A DNA stretch of 64,000 nt from Tateyamaria omphalii (GTDB lineage Bacteria; Pseudomonadota; Alphaproteobacteria; Rhodobacterales; Rhodobacteraceae): positions 3,695,001-3,759,000 of the forward strand of contig NZ_CP019312.1 of assembly GCF_001969365.1 (NCBI RefSeq), given 5' to 3'. Position 1 is the first letter of the stretch. Each line of letters opens with the position of its first letter. The position numbers and the translations under genes were made by a program. Positions 1-11,268 of the stretch are shown in pieces. The notes under the pieces are model-generated. The model made no database searches. It saw nothing but the letters and a program-made list of their open reading frames with translations, and had not been told where the DNA came from.

Positions 1-2793
<2,793 letters not shown>

Positions 2794-2900
2794 GATCCAG
2801 TAGAAGCAAGACTTCGAAAGATACATCAAGAGCATACACACACTTCAATTGCCTACCGCTTCGCTACTTGAGGCGGCTGGCACAGTCGTACATGACTTGG

Positions 2901-3052
2901 ACTTAAAGGGCTTTTTCGGTTTGGTGGTCATAGCGCAAGCAAAACACCCGGTCCCATCCCGAACCCGGCCGTTAAGTGCTGTAGCGCCGATGGTACTGCG
3001 TCTTAAGGCGTGGGAGAGTAGGTCACTGCCAAACCTAAAAAGCCCTTTAAGT
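2901..3052 (+). repeat. Perfect 16-bp inverted repeat bracketing 5S rRNA (processing stem)
   Basis: Bases 2901-2916 (acttaaagggcttttt) are the exact reverse complement of 3037-3052. In the transcript the two arms would extend the terminal helix of 5S rRNA into one long duplex. Such a stem is a plausible precursor-processing (RNase III/RNase E type) structure. Its role as a terminator is less likely because no U-run follows the right arm. Confidence 0.75.
2920..3035 (+). rRNA. rrf: 5S ribosomal RNA
   Basis: The gene is about 116 bases long. It starts with tttggtggtcatagcgc and ends with the complementary tgccaaacc. Internally it has the conserved acccggtcccatcccgaac loop and the tggtactgcg and gggagagtaggtc segments typical of alphaproteobacterial 5S rRNA. 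It lies 126 bp after the 23S 3' end on the same strand, as expected for an rrn operon. The initiator tRNA that usually follows 5S in Rhodobacterales is not here but about 3 kb downstream. Confidence 0.95.
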
Positions 3053-3157
3053 GTATCTCTCTGACGATGACATTTACCCCACAATCCAGCCTTTAACAGC
3101 CAACGCTTTGCGTTACGTCGCTGTGTCTAAGCAAGACTGTTTTGTGAGTATCATCCC

Positions 3158-3937
3158 ATGCCCGAAGGCCACACGATACACCGCGCTGCACAAGACCAGC
3201 GCCCAATGCTGGTGGGCAAACGCATCGCTGCGACATCGCCGCAGGGTCGCTTTGCCGAAGGTGCGCTGCGCATTGACGGGCAGGTTTGCACCGCCATTGA
3301 GGCGTTGGGCAAGCATCTGCTGTATCAGTTTGAAGGTGGAGATCACCTTCATATCCATCTGGGGCTTGCCGGTCGCATTTATCGCAATGTACAACCTGCC
3401 GATCCGCCGCGCGATGTCGTCCGTATCCGCATGGAATCCGTGTCGCACGTCATCGACATCACCGGACCTGCGGTTTGTGAGATCTTGACGGCCGATGATC
3501 TGACGGCATTTCGGATGAAGTATGGGCCCGACCTGTTGGCGGAGCCGGACGAGCCCGACCGTGCCATCGCCCGTATCCGCAAAAGCCGCGCGCCCATCGC
3601 AACATTGCTGATGAACCAGCAGGTGATATCCGGCATCGGCAACATCTACCGGACTGAAATCCTTTGGCTGATGGGCTTGAACCCGTTCGCCCGCGGATGT
3701 GATGTGCCCGAAGACACATTGCAGCGGCTTTGGACGGAGATGCGTTCGCTGATGCAGATTGGTGTAACCTACAATTCCATCATCACGAATGGCGAACTGC
3801 CCGCTGCAGGTCAGGACATCCAGGAGCGCGTCAACATCTATGCAGAAGAGGCGTGCCCAACTTGCGAATCCGCCGTTGAAGTGACCAAAATCTCGGCCCG
3901 CACATTGTACTACTGTGCCCGCTGCCAGGGCGTCTGA
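3158..3937 (+). CDS. Fpg/Nei-family DNA glycosylase / AP lyase (endonuclease VIII-like)
   Basis: This 259-residue protein has the full Fpg/Nei layout. The N-terminus is MPEGH, with Pro2 as the Schiff-base nucleophile and Glu3 as the general acid. Lys52 occupies the conserved strand position. A helix-two-turn-helix segment (about 150-175, with SGIGNIYRTE) binds DNA. A C-terminal zinc ribbon uses Cys233, Cys236, Cys253 and Cys256. The enzyme would excise oxidised bases and nick the abasic site. The histidine after MPEG and overall length fit Nei-like rather than MutM-type members, but substrate preference cannot be read from sequence. It starts about 120 bp after 5S rRNA on the same strand, so it may be reached by readthrough from the rrn operon. 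Confidence 0.9.
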   Translation: MPEGHTIHRAAQDQRPMLVGKRIAATSPQGRFAEGALRIDGQVCTAIEALGKHLLYQFEGGDHLHIHLGLAGRIYRNVQPADPPRDVVRIRMESVSHVIDITGPAVCEILTADDLTAFRMKYGPDLLAEPDEPDRAIARIRKSRAPIATLLMNQQVISGIGNIYRTEILWLMGLNPFARGCDVPEDTLQRLWTEMRSLMQIGVTYNSIITNGELPAAGQDIQERVNIYAEEACPTCESAVEVTKISARTLYYCARCQGV

Positions 3938-4060
3938 CCGCCCGTATCGGCAGACCGCCGCCTGTCACAGATCTGTCGTTCAAAATTCACGGTATGCTTG
4001 AATGGGCGTCACCGACTCGCCTGACTATGCCTGTTGCACGTTCCAGCGAAAGGCTTTCCC

Positions 4061-5995
4061 ATGCATCGAATTTTGACACTGACCGCTCTGTGTACCCTTG
4101 CGGGTGCCGTATTGGCGAAGGATCCCACCTATATCGGCGGCGTTCATGTCGTGCGTGGTGCTGGTGACGGCGCCGACATGGCGCGCGGCACAGTTTTTCT
4201 GGATGAAAATCGCAACGCGCAACTTGACCCGGGTGAGGCGGGTTTGCCCAATGTGCAGGTGTCCAACGGGCGCGAGGTCGTTCTGACGGCCGAAGATGGC
4301 ACGTATGAGCTGCCCGCCTATGACGACATGAACCTGATGGTCACAAAGCCTGCCGGGTACGCGACCCCGGTGAGCGCTGATATGGTTCCGCAATTCGCCT
4401 ATATTCACAAGGTTGATGGGTCGCCCGACCTGCGTTTTGGTGGGATTGATCCAACTGGGCCGCTGCCCGAGGCCGTCAACTTCCCCCTGATCGAGGACGC
4501 GGTGGGAGCCGAGTTCAACTGTCTGATCTTTGGTGATGCACAGGCCTATACCAATCGCGAGATTGGCTATGTGCGCGACACCGCAGGCCAGATGTTGGCC
4601 ACTGCCGATCTGTCCGACACCGAATGCCTGATCTTTGCAGGTGACGTGATGGGCGATGATCTGTCGCTTTATCCCCGGTTCAAGTCCATCATCGCCGTGG
4701 GCCAGACCCCGCAATACTTTGTCGGCGGCAACCATGACATTGATTTTGATGCCGAGGATGACAAGGACAGCTTTGACACGTTCCGACGTGAGTGGGGCCC
4801 GGAATACTACTCCTTTGACATCGGCGATGTGCATTTCGTCGGTCTGGACAACGTGCGTTACCCTTGCAACGGCGTCGATCCGCACCCGTTTTGTGCAACG
4901 GACGCCAACCACACCTATAACGGTGTGATCACGGGCCGACAGCTGGAATGGCTGGAGAATGATCTGGCCAACGTGCCCGAGGACAAGTTGATTGTTCTGA
5001 CAGCGCATATTCCGTTTCAGACCTTTACCGACAACACGGCTGCCAAACACCAGACCGACAACCTGGATGAACTGGTTGCCGTGCTGGGCGATCGCCCGGT
5101 TCTGGGTTTGGCGGGTCACACGCATACCACTGAAAACATTGAAAAAGGCGAGCATTTCCACGGGTGGGAAGAGAACACCAATGTGGGTCCCGCGCCCTTT
5201 CACCAGATCATCGCAGGCGGCCTGTCGGGCAGCTGGTGGGCGGGTGATCTGAACGCCCAAGGGGTACCGCATGGCACGCAGCGCCTGGGCAGCCCGCGTG
5301 GGTTTTATGAGTTGGCGTTCAACGGGCCGGAGTTTGTCGACACCTACCGCACCTTCCACACCCATGAGGATGAACAGTTTCACGCGTCTTTCAACACGCC
5401 GCGTTTTCGCGAGTGGGCTGAGCGGTTGCTGACGTATCGCGCGCTCTATGAGCGTGAGTTTGACCAGACGCCCCCTGTGGTGCGCCGTGATCTGGGCGAC
5501 ATGCTGATGTTGACCACGGATGATCTGGCCGAGGGCACGTGGTTGACTGTCAATGTCTGGAACGGCTCGGCCTCGTCCGTCGTGTTTGCAAGCCTGAATG
5601 GCGGTGACGCGATGCCGGCCGAGCGGACCCAGTCCGGCACGGGCGAGGAGAAGCTGGAAGGTGTGGACTATGCCGACCCGCTGGCGCTTGCGATGCAGTC
5701 GACCCAAGGGTCTATCGCCGCGCGGTCGGTCGATGGTGGCGATGAGACCGCCGGTTTCACCACCTGGCAGGGCACGTCGTGGAGCGGCAAGGCCAACCCG
5801 TTTCAGGGTTGGATGTTGACCGATAACAGCAGCCACCTGTGGCGTCTGGACATGCCAAACGACCTGCCTGTCGGCTTGCACACGGTTGAGATCACCGTGA
5901 CCGACCGCCACGACCGGGTATATCGCGACACGATTGCCTTCGAGGTGGTCGAAGAACTGCCGAACCTGGAATGGCAGGCCGAGTTCTGGGAATAG
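4061..5995 (+). CDS. Exported calcineurin-like metallophosphoesterase
   Basis: From the ATG at 4061 (preceded by gaaagg about 8 bases upstream) the protein has 644 residues and a Sec signal peptide (1-19, ending AVLA). A longer TTG start at 4034 would bury the signal and is disfavoured. A small beta-sandwich, carboxypeptidase-regulatory-like region (about 40-110) comes first. The metallophosphoesterase core follows, with GDA near 158, GDV at 194, GNHD at 223-226, His316 (TAHIPF) and GHTHT at 352-356, which together build a two-metal site. The last ~200 residues form a family-specific C-terminal beta domain. The likely role is periplasmic phosphomonoester or phosphodiester hydrolysis; the substrate is unknown. 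No partner gene is adjacent. Confidence 0.9.
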   Translation: MHRILTLTALCTLAGAVLAKDPTYIGGVHVVRGAGDGADMARGTVFLDENRNAQLDPGEAGLPNVQVSNGREVVLTAEDGTYELPAYDDMNLMVTKPAGYATPVSADMVPQFAYIHKVDGSPDLRFGGIDPTGPLPEAVNFPLIEDAVGAEFNCLIFGDAQAYTNREIGYVRDTAGQMLATADLSDTECLIFAGDVMGDDLSLYPRFKSIIAVGQTPQYFVGGNHDIDFDAEDDKDSFDTFRREWGPEYYSFDIGDVHFVGLDNVRYPCNGVDPHPFCATDANHTYNGVITGRQLEWLENDLANVPEDKLIVLTAHIPFQTFTDNTAAKHQTDNLDELVAVLGDRPVLGLAGHTHTTENIEKGEHFHGWEENTNVGPAPFHQIIAGGLSGSWWAGDLNAQGVPHGTQRLGSPRGFYELAFNGPEFVDTYRTFHTHEDEQFHASFNTPRFREWAERLLTYRALYEREFDQTPPVVRRDLGDMLMLTTDDLAEGTWLTVNVWNGSASSVVFASLNGGDAMPAERTQSGTGEEKLEGVDYADPLALAMQSTQGSIAARSVDGGDETAGFTTWQGTSWSGKANPFQGWMLTDNSSHLWRLDMPNDLPVGLHTVEITVTDRHDRVYRDTIAFEVVEELPNLEWQAEFWE

Positions 5996-6087
5996 GTGCG
6001 CGAATTTATGACGGTTTTCTGACAGCAAATGTGGGGGACGGTCTTGCGGTCCCCCGCGACTCGGCGTACATCACCCGAACCAAATGG

Positions 6088-6433
<346 letters not shown>

Positions 6434-6450
<17 letters not shown>

Positions 6451-6915
6451 GTCGCCTTTCCAGCGTAAGAACGTCTCGCCACCGGCCTTCTAAGGGGCCG
6501 TAGCTCATCTTTCCCGGTTTTTCCCTCGTGCCGATGGCCTCGAATCCCAAGGTTGCATGGAGTGACAGGCTGGTTTCGTTCTCCGGGAAGATCTGGGCGA
6601 CCAGCGTCCTGTTTCCGGCGTTCCCGGACGCCAATACTAAATCGTCCATCAAAAGGCGGCCGAGCCCACATCCTTACCGCAGGCGGCACGTTGACCGAGG
6701 CATCACCCACGCCTTGGCAGACCGGGCGGGTGGAGATTGAGCTGACACCAGCCCAGGCAGCGACAGTCCTGCCGTCTTTGCAATCAGGGGAAGTTCGCAT
6801 TTGGTCAGAAAACGCGCATTGAAGCCGCGCCAGTCGTGCGACGTATCCCGGAAGGTGACGTGACCTTTTGCCGGGCCTTCTGCATCGAAAACTGCTACTG
6901 CGGCCTCAGATCATT
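6434..6915 (-). pseudogene. Frameshifted GNAT acetyltransferase (phosphinothricin-acetyltransferase-like)
   Basis: Three pieces in different frames reconstruct a GNAT protein. The first runs from about 6907 (GHVTFRDTSHDW ... ARFLTKCELPL). The second spans about 6785-6675 (AWAGVSSISTRPV ... GDASVNVPPAVR). The third spans about 6675-6437 (GCGLGRLLMDDL ... RTLVAQIFPEN ... LHATLGFEAIGTRE ... RWRDVLTLERR). The acetyl-CoA loop (RxxGxG-like) lies right at the second frame break, and a TAA interrupts the reading just before it. The N-terminal beta strand and start codon are missing. The gene is therefore inactive. It adjoins the recombinase remnant and probably was cargo of the same element. Confidence 0.7.
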
Positions 6916-6939
6916 CCGGTCTTCGGGTTGTGATGTCTA

Positions 6940-8151
6940 TCAGGGCCATAGGGCCACCACCGCCAGAAGAACGGCCATTCCGACCAACGCCTGCAGCACT
7001 GCTCCGCCCGTCAGGATGCCGATGGCGCGCCCTTCGCTTTGCTCATCAGGCAGCGCGTCCCGCCGGACCAGCCAGTAGTAACTATCGTTGGGTAAGATCG
7101 CGATGAATGATCCGAGACAGATCGCAAAAACGGCAGCGATCTCGTTGACGCCGCTGGCCAGCACAATCGGCGCCGCGACGGGTGCGATGGCGGCAAAGGT
7201 CGCCATCGACGATCCCTGGGCCAGCTTGAACAACACAGTCAAAGCAAAGAGCGCAATCAGGGTGAGCGCCCCATCGCCCTGTGGCACCAGATTGTTCAGC
7301 GCCACCATTCCCGTCAGCACGGCCCCGAAGGCGCTTGCGGCCCCGATGACCAGGAGAAGGGACCCTGTTCGTCGAACCGCGCTGTCCAGACACGCGCGCC
7401 TCTCGTCCGATGGCGTTTGCAAAAGGGCGAGGATCGCGGCGGTGATCAGCGCACCCTTGGGCAGCAAGAGAAAGTCCAATGCTCCGATACCCGTCGGGCC
7501 GACAACACCGCCCGCGACCAGCAAGCCAGCCATCACCAAAAACGGTGCGAAGGCCCTCAGCAAGCGCCCGTTGTCCACCCCGCTTTCCGCTTCGATTTGC
7601 GCTGCATTGCCTCGGGTCGCGAAGCGCCCCCAGATCACGCCCGCCGCCCAAACCGGCAGCGTCAACAGCGCGCCGAACAAGAGCAGGATGGCGGGTTCGA
7701 CCCCGGCCGCACCCGTGACACCAAGCCCGGCCGCGACAATCAAGGGACCTGCAGGATAAAGCAGCTTGAACCCCGCATAGGCGCCGAATGCCGTATCCAT
7801 CTTGTAGCGCCCTGCCGCCGGAGAAAGAGCGGCATAGGCGGTGTCGGGACAGATCATGCCTGCGCCCGCAAACGGTGAGGCCAGCGCGACCGTCCGGCCC
7901 GCCGCATTTGACGCGATGTTCTGCCGCGACAGTGCCGCCGCCAGCGTAAACGAGGGCAAGAGGATCAAGGCAAACTCGCCGAGGGCGCGTCCGAAGCCGC
8001 TGTTGAACACCCCGACAACCTCGTCTGCACCCATACCGGCGGACAACCCAAGCATCAGTGTCAGGAGCACCATCCAGATCACAAGCGGCAAATCCGGCGC
8101 ATAGCTTTTTAGACTGGAGGATGTGGGCTGTGTCGAAGACGCATCTGCCAT
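6940..8151 (-). CDS. GntP-family permease
   Basis: This 403-residue protein is almost entirely hydrophobic, with about 11-12 predicted membrane helices. Glycine-rich stretches and the ILPNDSYYWLVRRD segment near the C-terminus match the gluconate:H+ symporter (GntP) superfamily, which imports sugar acids and other organic acids across the inner membrane. No sugar-acid kinase or dehydrogenase is adjacent, so the substrate stays open. A LysR regulator is transcribed divergently from a 71-bp gap that carries an inverted repeat, suggesting that this regulator controls the permease. The 3' end abuts the decayed element, with about 25 bp to the acetyltransferase remnant. Confidence 0.8.
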   Translation of the reverse strand: MADASSTQPTSSSLKSYAPDLPLVIWMVLLTLMLGLSAGMGADEVVGVFNSGFGRALGEFALILLPSFTLAAALSRQNIASNAAGRTVALASPFAGAGMICPDTAYAALSPAAGRYKMDTAFGAYAGFKLLYPAGPLIVAAGLGVTGAAGVEPAILLLFGALLTLPVWAAGVIWGRFATRGNAAQIEAESGVDNGRLLRAFAPFLVMAGLLVAGGVVGPTGIGALDFLLLPKGALITAAILALLQTPSDERRACLDSAVRRTGSLLLVIGAASAFGAVLTGMVALNNLVPQGDGALTLIALFALTVLFKLAQGSSMATFAAIAPVAAPIVLASGVNEIAAVFAICLGSFIAILPNDSYYWLVRRDALPDEQSEGRAIGILTGGAVLQALVGMAVLLAVVALWP

Positions 8152-8180
8152 GGTGGGTCCGATCTGTTATCTGAGTAAAA

Positions 8181-8227
8181 CTCATGTTAAACGCAAGCTG
8201 AACTCCGGCTAAATGAGAAAACATGAG
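8181..8227. promoter_or_regulatory. Inverted repeat between GntP permease and LysR genes
   Basis: ctcatgtt (8181-8188) is repeated as its exact reverse complement aacatgag (8220-8227). The pair spans the divergent promoter gap and the right arm overlaps the first possible LysR start codon. This is a candidate LysR operator. The overlap favours the second ATG (8235) as the LysR start. Confidence 0.4.
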
Positions 8228-9113
8228 AGCCAGCATGCGCCAGACTCATGCAAAGCCACCGCTTCGATCCCTTCAGGTCTTCGAGGCTGCAGCTCGGTGT
8301 GGCAGCTTTACCGCTGCTGGTGAGGAGCTTGGCATCACTCAAAGCGGTGTGTCGCGTCAGGTGTCGGATCTGGAGGCAACGCTCGGTGTTGCGCTGTTTC
8401 GACGGAAGGGCGCAAGGCTAAGCGTGACCCCGGCGGGCGAGCGGCTGGCGCGCCAGCTTGGGGATGCTTTCGCGCGCACGTGGTCTGCCGTGGCCGATGC
8501 GCGGGCGTCCGATCAGGTTGTCACGCTGTCGATGCTGCCATCGGTCGCGGCGCGTTGGTTTGCACCGCGTTTAGGCGCGTTCATGGCGGCGCACCCGAAC
8601 ATTGATCTGCGCATCACGGCCTCCCGGCATCTCGTGGATTTTACGGCGGAAGGCGTTGACGCCGCCATTCGGTACAGCCCGGCGCCCTTACGCGATCTGG
8701 ACGCACTCAAACTGGGCACGGAAACAGTGACGCCCGTGTGCTCTGCACTCTATGCCGAAGAACACGCGTTGCGCGCGCCAGCCGACATGTACCGCGCCAC
8801 GCTTTTGTGTGGGGACATTCCTGAAGACTGGCCCGCGTGGTTCGACGCCGCCGGGTGTTCGCACCCTCCACCCACGGGTCCGCGCCTGGGGGACGATGGC
8901 GCGATCCTGCAGGCGGCGGTCGAGGGGCAAGGGGTCGCCCTCGGGCGTTCGTTGCTTGTTGCGGATGACATCTCAACCGGACGGCTCGTGACCCCTTTCA
9001 CTATCTCGCTGGATGCTAGCCACGCCTATTGGTTTGTACGACCCAAAGGCATGGCACCCACACCGGCGATCAATGCAGTGAAAAATTGGCTTATCGGCCA
9101 GTTCGAAGAGTAA
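8223..9113 (+). CDS. LysR-family transcriptional regulator (GcvA-like)
   Basis: The 296-residue protein starts with a LysR winged helix-turn-helix. The PPLRSLQVFEAAARCGSFTAAG segment, with helix AGEELGITQSGVSRQVSDLE at about 32-51, is typical of the GcvA/AmpR branch. A periplasmic-binding-protein-like effector domain covers about 95-290. Two in-frame ATGs exist (8223 and 8235); neither has a strong ribosome site, and the later one avoids the inverted repeat. It is divergent from the GntP permease, which is its likely target. The effector is unknown but may be the transported acid. Confidence 0.88.
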   Translation: MRASMRQTHAKPPLRSLQVFEAAARCGSFTAAGEELGITQSGVSRQVSDLEATLGVALFRRKGARLSVTPAGERLARQLGDAFARTWSAVADARASDQVVTLSMLPSVAARWFAPRLGAFMAAHPNIDLRITASRHLVDFTAEGVDAAIRYSPAPLRDLDALKLGTETVTPVCSALYAEEHALRAPADMYRATLLCGDIPEDWPAWFDAAGCSHPPPTGPRLGDDGAILQAAVEGQGVALGRSLLVADDISTGRLVTPFTISLDASHAYWFVRPKGMAPTPAINAVKNWLIGQFEE

Positions 9114-9375
9114 AGTTTGAAAGCGGTCCTTGGGCTGTTCGCAGCAGGGTCACCCCTTGTCCCGTGGTCGTTTGTTGATGCGGATTTCAGTCAGGGTCCA
9201 AACAGAGCCCAAAGGAGATTTTTTAGTTTTTTGCTGCGCGTGTGAGTGGCGAAGAAAAAACGCAAATGTGTGACAGGGCCTCTGCTGCTGGACAGCGAAG
9301 GGAACGGTCATCCATTGAGGAAGCAGTGCATATCGGGTGGTGAACTCGTAGCCCGCGGCACAAAACGGCCGGTTT

Positions 9376-9810
9376 TCAAAGTTCCGCACCGACAGCAGCC
9401 CATGCTGCCATCTCGTCATCGGCGATGGTCAATGACACCCGCCAGCGTTCGCCCGTTTTCCGAAGGATATAGACATGTTCCCATGCGACGATGATCGTGC
9501 CGTTCGCGCCGAGCATCCGGTACGCCATCCGGGCCTGCGCCACCCCGGGGAACAGTTCTTGTGCCGACAGCAGGTCGCCACTGGGTGTGACGACGCCTTG
9601 CTTGCGGTAAAAGCCCATCAACATTTCGCAATGGGTTCGGAACGCCACGCGATCCATTGAAAAATTGCCGGTCGGGGAGGGAAACAGGCCGACGTCGTCC
9701 CATAGTTCACTCAGGGCGGCGGCATCTTCGCGTGCGAAGGCGTCGATGTAACTGGCGAAAAAGGCCGTGATTTCGTCCTGGAACATAGGCCTTGGGCGGG
9801 TCATAGGCAT
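9376..9810 (-). CDS. NTF2-like (SnoaL/DUF4440-type) protein
   Basis: The 144-residue protein has the alpha+beta cone pattern of the NTF2-like superfamily: an N-terminal helix (FFASYIDAFAREDAAALSELW), then a curved sheet ending in WEHVYILRKTGERWRVSLTI. There is no signal peptide. The fold is used by ketosteroid isomerase, cyclases and many binding proteins, so no reaction can be assigned. It lies 6 bp after the ParD-like gene on the same strand, so the two probably share a transcript. It is one of four NTF2-like genes in the window. Confidence 0.7.
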   Translation of the reverse strand: MPMTRPRPMFQDEITAFFASYIDAFAREDAAALSELWDDVGLFPSPTGNFSMDRVAFRTHCEMLMGFYRKQGVVTPSGDLLSAQELFPGVAQARMAYRMLGANGTIIVAWEHVYILRKTGERWRVSLTIADDEMAAWAAVGAEL

Positions 9811-9816
9811 GATCGC

Positions 9817-10020
9817 TCAGGCGACATCGGTTTCGGCTGCGGCTGTGGCTGATTGAAGCTGCATTTGGACAATGTCGGTGAACGCGAGGGTTGGGTTGGC
9901 CTCTGCCAGCATTCCTATCTTCATCCAGAATTCGGCCTGCGCGTTGATGGATCGACACATCACTGTGCTGGCACGCCGAACATCTTCGTGCAGGCTTTCG
10001 TCGATTTTGACCAGTCCCAT
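9817..10020 (-). CDS. ParD-like antitoxin-family protein
   Basis: From the ATG at 10020 the product has 67 residues. The sequence MGLVKIDESLHEDVRRAS, followed by VMCRSINAQAEFWMKIGMLAE, matches the ParD-like family of predicted type II antitoxins (ribbon-helix-helix-like DNA-binding proteins). A longer frame from 10134 adds an unrelated leader and is disfavoured. No RelE/ParE toxin is next to it: the following gene is NTF2-like. It is therefore an orphan antitoxin or a stand-alone DNA-binding regulator. An 8-bp inverted repeat 18 bp upstream could be its autoregulatory operator. Confidence 0.7.
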   Translation of the reverse strand: MGLVKIDESLHEDVRRASTVMCRSINAQAEFWMKIGMLAEANPTLAFTDIVQMQLQSATAAAETDVA

Positions 10021-10037
10021 GGCTGCCCCTGTAAGAG

Positions 10038-10065
10038 ATATACGATATGTAAATGCTTCGTATAT
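10038..10065. promoter_or_regulatory. Inverted repeat upstream of the ParD-like gene
   Basis: atatacga (10038-10045) and tcgtatat (10058-10065) are exact reverse complements separated by 12 bp, in an AT-rich patch just upstream of the ParD-like start at 10020. This fits an autoregulatory operator for a small DNA-binding antitoxin. It is inferred from position only. Confidence 0.4.
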
Positions 10066-10149
10066 ACTGCAATCAAAGGTGCAGGGAAAGAACCACAAAA
10101 GCGATTGGGCCACATTTGGGCACCGTATCGCCACATCCGGCCCGTTTCG

Positions 10150-11085
10150 TCAGCTGCTATCGCCCGATTTCGAGTGCATGACGTCGCTGATCATGCGGCG
10201 CAGCCAAACATGTCCGGGATCGTTCTGCACGCGTTCGTGCCAAACGACGCGATACCCGAAGTCGCCAAGTTCGACCGGCGGTTCAAGCAGCGTCAGGTTC
10301 ATCGTATCGGCAAAGGTTTTGGCAGCACGGTACGGCATCGTCAGAAGCAGATCAGAGCTTGCTGCGGCCAGCGCGGCCACGGCAAAATATGGCAGGACCA
10401 GCGCGATGTGCCGCTCTTTTCCCAAGTTAGCCAATTCTCGATCAACGGGACCGGTGCGCCCACCCGTGACTGTCACCAGGATGTGCGCATAGGACAAGTA
10501 ATCGTCCAGACCGATGGCCCTGTCAGCCGTGCGCGCAAGCGGATGGCCCGGCCGCACGATGCATGCAAATCGTTCGCGGTACATTTCCTTGGCGCGCAGG
10601 GCCTCGGGTACCGGATTGTCACTGTAGAACATCAGGTCCAGATCGTTGCTGCCCAACTCGTCGAATGACGTGGGTGTCAGAGGTTTGATATCCAGCTCTG
10701 CCTTGGGTGCCTGCCGAAAGAAACGCGCCGCAAGGCGCGGCAAGACGACCGTTGCGCCATAATCCGTGGTCGCGATCCGAAACCTGCGTTGGGAGTGCGC
10801 CGGTTCAAACACCGCAGCGGGTTCAAGAACACGCAGAACGTTTGCCAGCGCGTCCTCGAGCGGGGCGCGCAATTCCAGCGCGCGGGGTGTCGCCGTCATC
10901 TTGGATCCGCTTTTCACCAGCAGGCGGTCATCGAACAACTCGCGCAGCGATGCGAGCGCGCGGCTGATGGCCGGCTGGCTCATCCCAAGCAGCTTGGCGG
11001 TTTGGCCCACGCTCAAGGTCGTCAAAAGGCTGCGCAGAACGACAAGCAGGTTGAGGTCGATCTTCCGAAAGTCCTGTTCAAGCAT
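10150..11085 (-). CDS. LysR-family transcriptional regulator (NodD/NahR-like)
   Basis: The 311-residue protein begins with DFRKIDLNLLVVLRSLL and the helix-turn-helix QTAKLLGMSQPAISRALASLR (about 28-48), the signature of the NodD/NahR/LeuO branch. An effector domain (about 95-300) follows. It is transcribed away from the aldehyde oxidoreductase operon. The gap between them carries a perfect 9-bp inverted repeat containing a T-N11-A LysR box, so control of that operon is likely. The inducer may be an aldehyde or aromatic compound, which is inference. Confidence 0.9.
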   Translation of the reverse strand: MLEQDFRKIDLNLLVVLRSLLTTLSVGQTAKLLGMSQPAISRALASLRELFDDRLLVKSGSKMTATPRALELRAPLEDALANVLRVLEPAAVFEPAHSQRRFRIATTDYGATVVLPRLAARFFRQAPKAELDIKPLTPTSFDELGSNDLDLMFYSDNPVPEALRAKEMYRERFACIVRPGHPLARTADRAIGLDDYLSYAHILVTVTGGRTGPVDRELANLGKERHIALVLPYFAVAALAAASSDLLLTMPYRAAKTFADTMNLTLLEPPVELGDFGYRVVWHERVQNDPGHVWLRRMISDVMHSKSGDSS

Positions 11086-11124
11086 GCGGCCCGGCCCTCT
11101 GGTTCTGGTGTGCTTTGGTCCTCA

Positions 11125-11147
11125 CGTTATCCGCAAACCGGATAACG
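11125..11147. promoter_or_regulatory. Perfect 9-bp inverted repeat, candidate LysR box for paoA
   Basis: cgttatccg (11125-11133) and cggataacg (11139-11147) are exact reverse complements around a 5-bp spacer. The site contains T-N11-A (T11130 to A11142), the LysR recognition core. It lies 40 bp before the LysR start and about 120 bp before paoA, a normal place for a site that autoregulates the regulator and activates the operon. Confidence 0.6.
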
Positions 11148-11268
11148 GATTTTCATATGCCGATGTTGAGGAATAATCGCGCATCCACAAGTCCTTCAGC
11201 ACAGACACGCAACGCGTCGCCGACCCGCCCAAGGCAGGCCCGGCACGCACCGGAGACTGGAGGTCTTT

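Noticed and set aside
4025..6028. 667-codon minus-strand frame opposite the metallophosphoesterase
   Set aside because: It is a shadow of a high-GC gene; the plus strand carries the signal peptide and all metal-site motifs.
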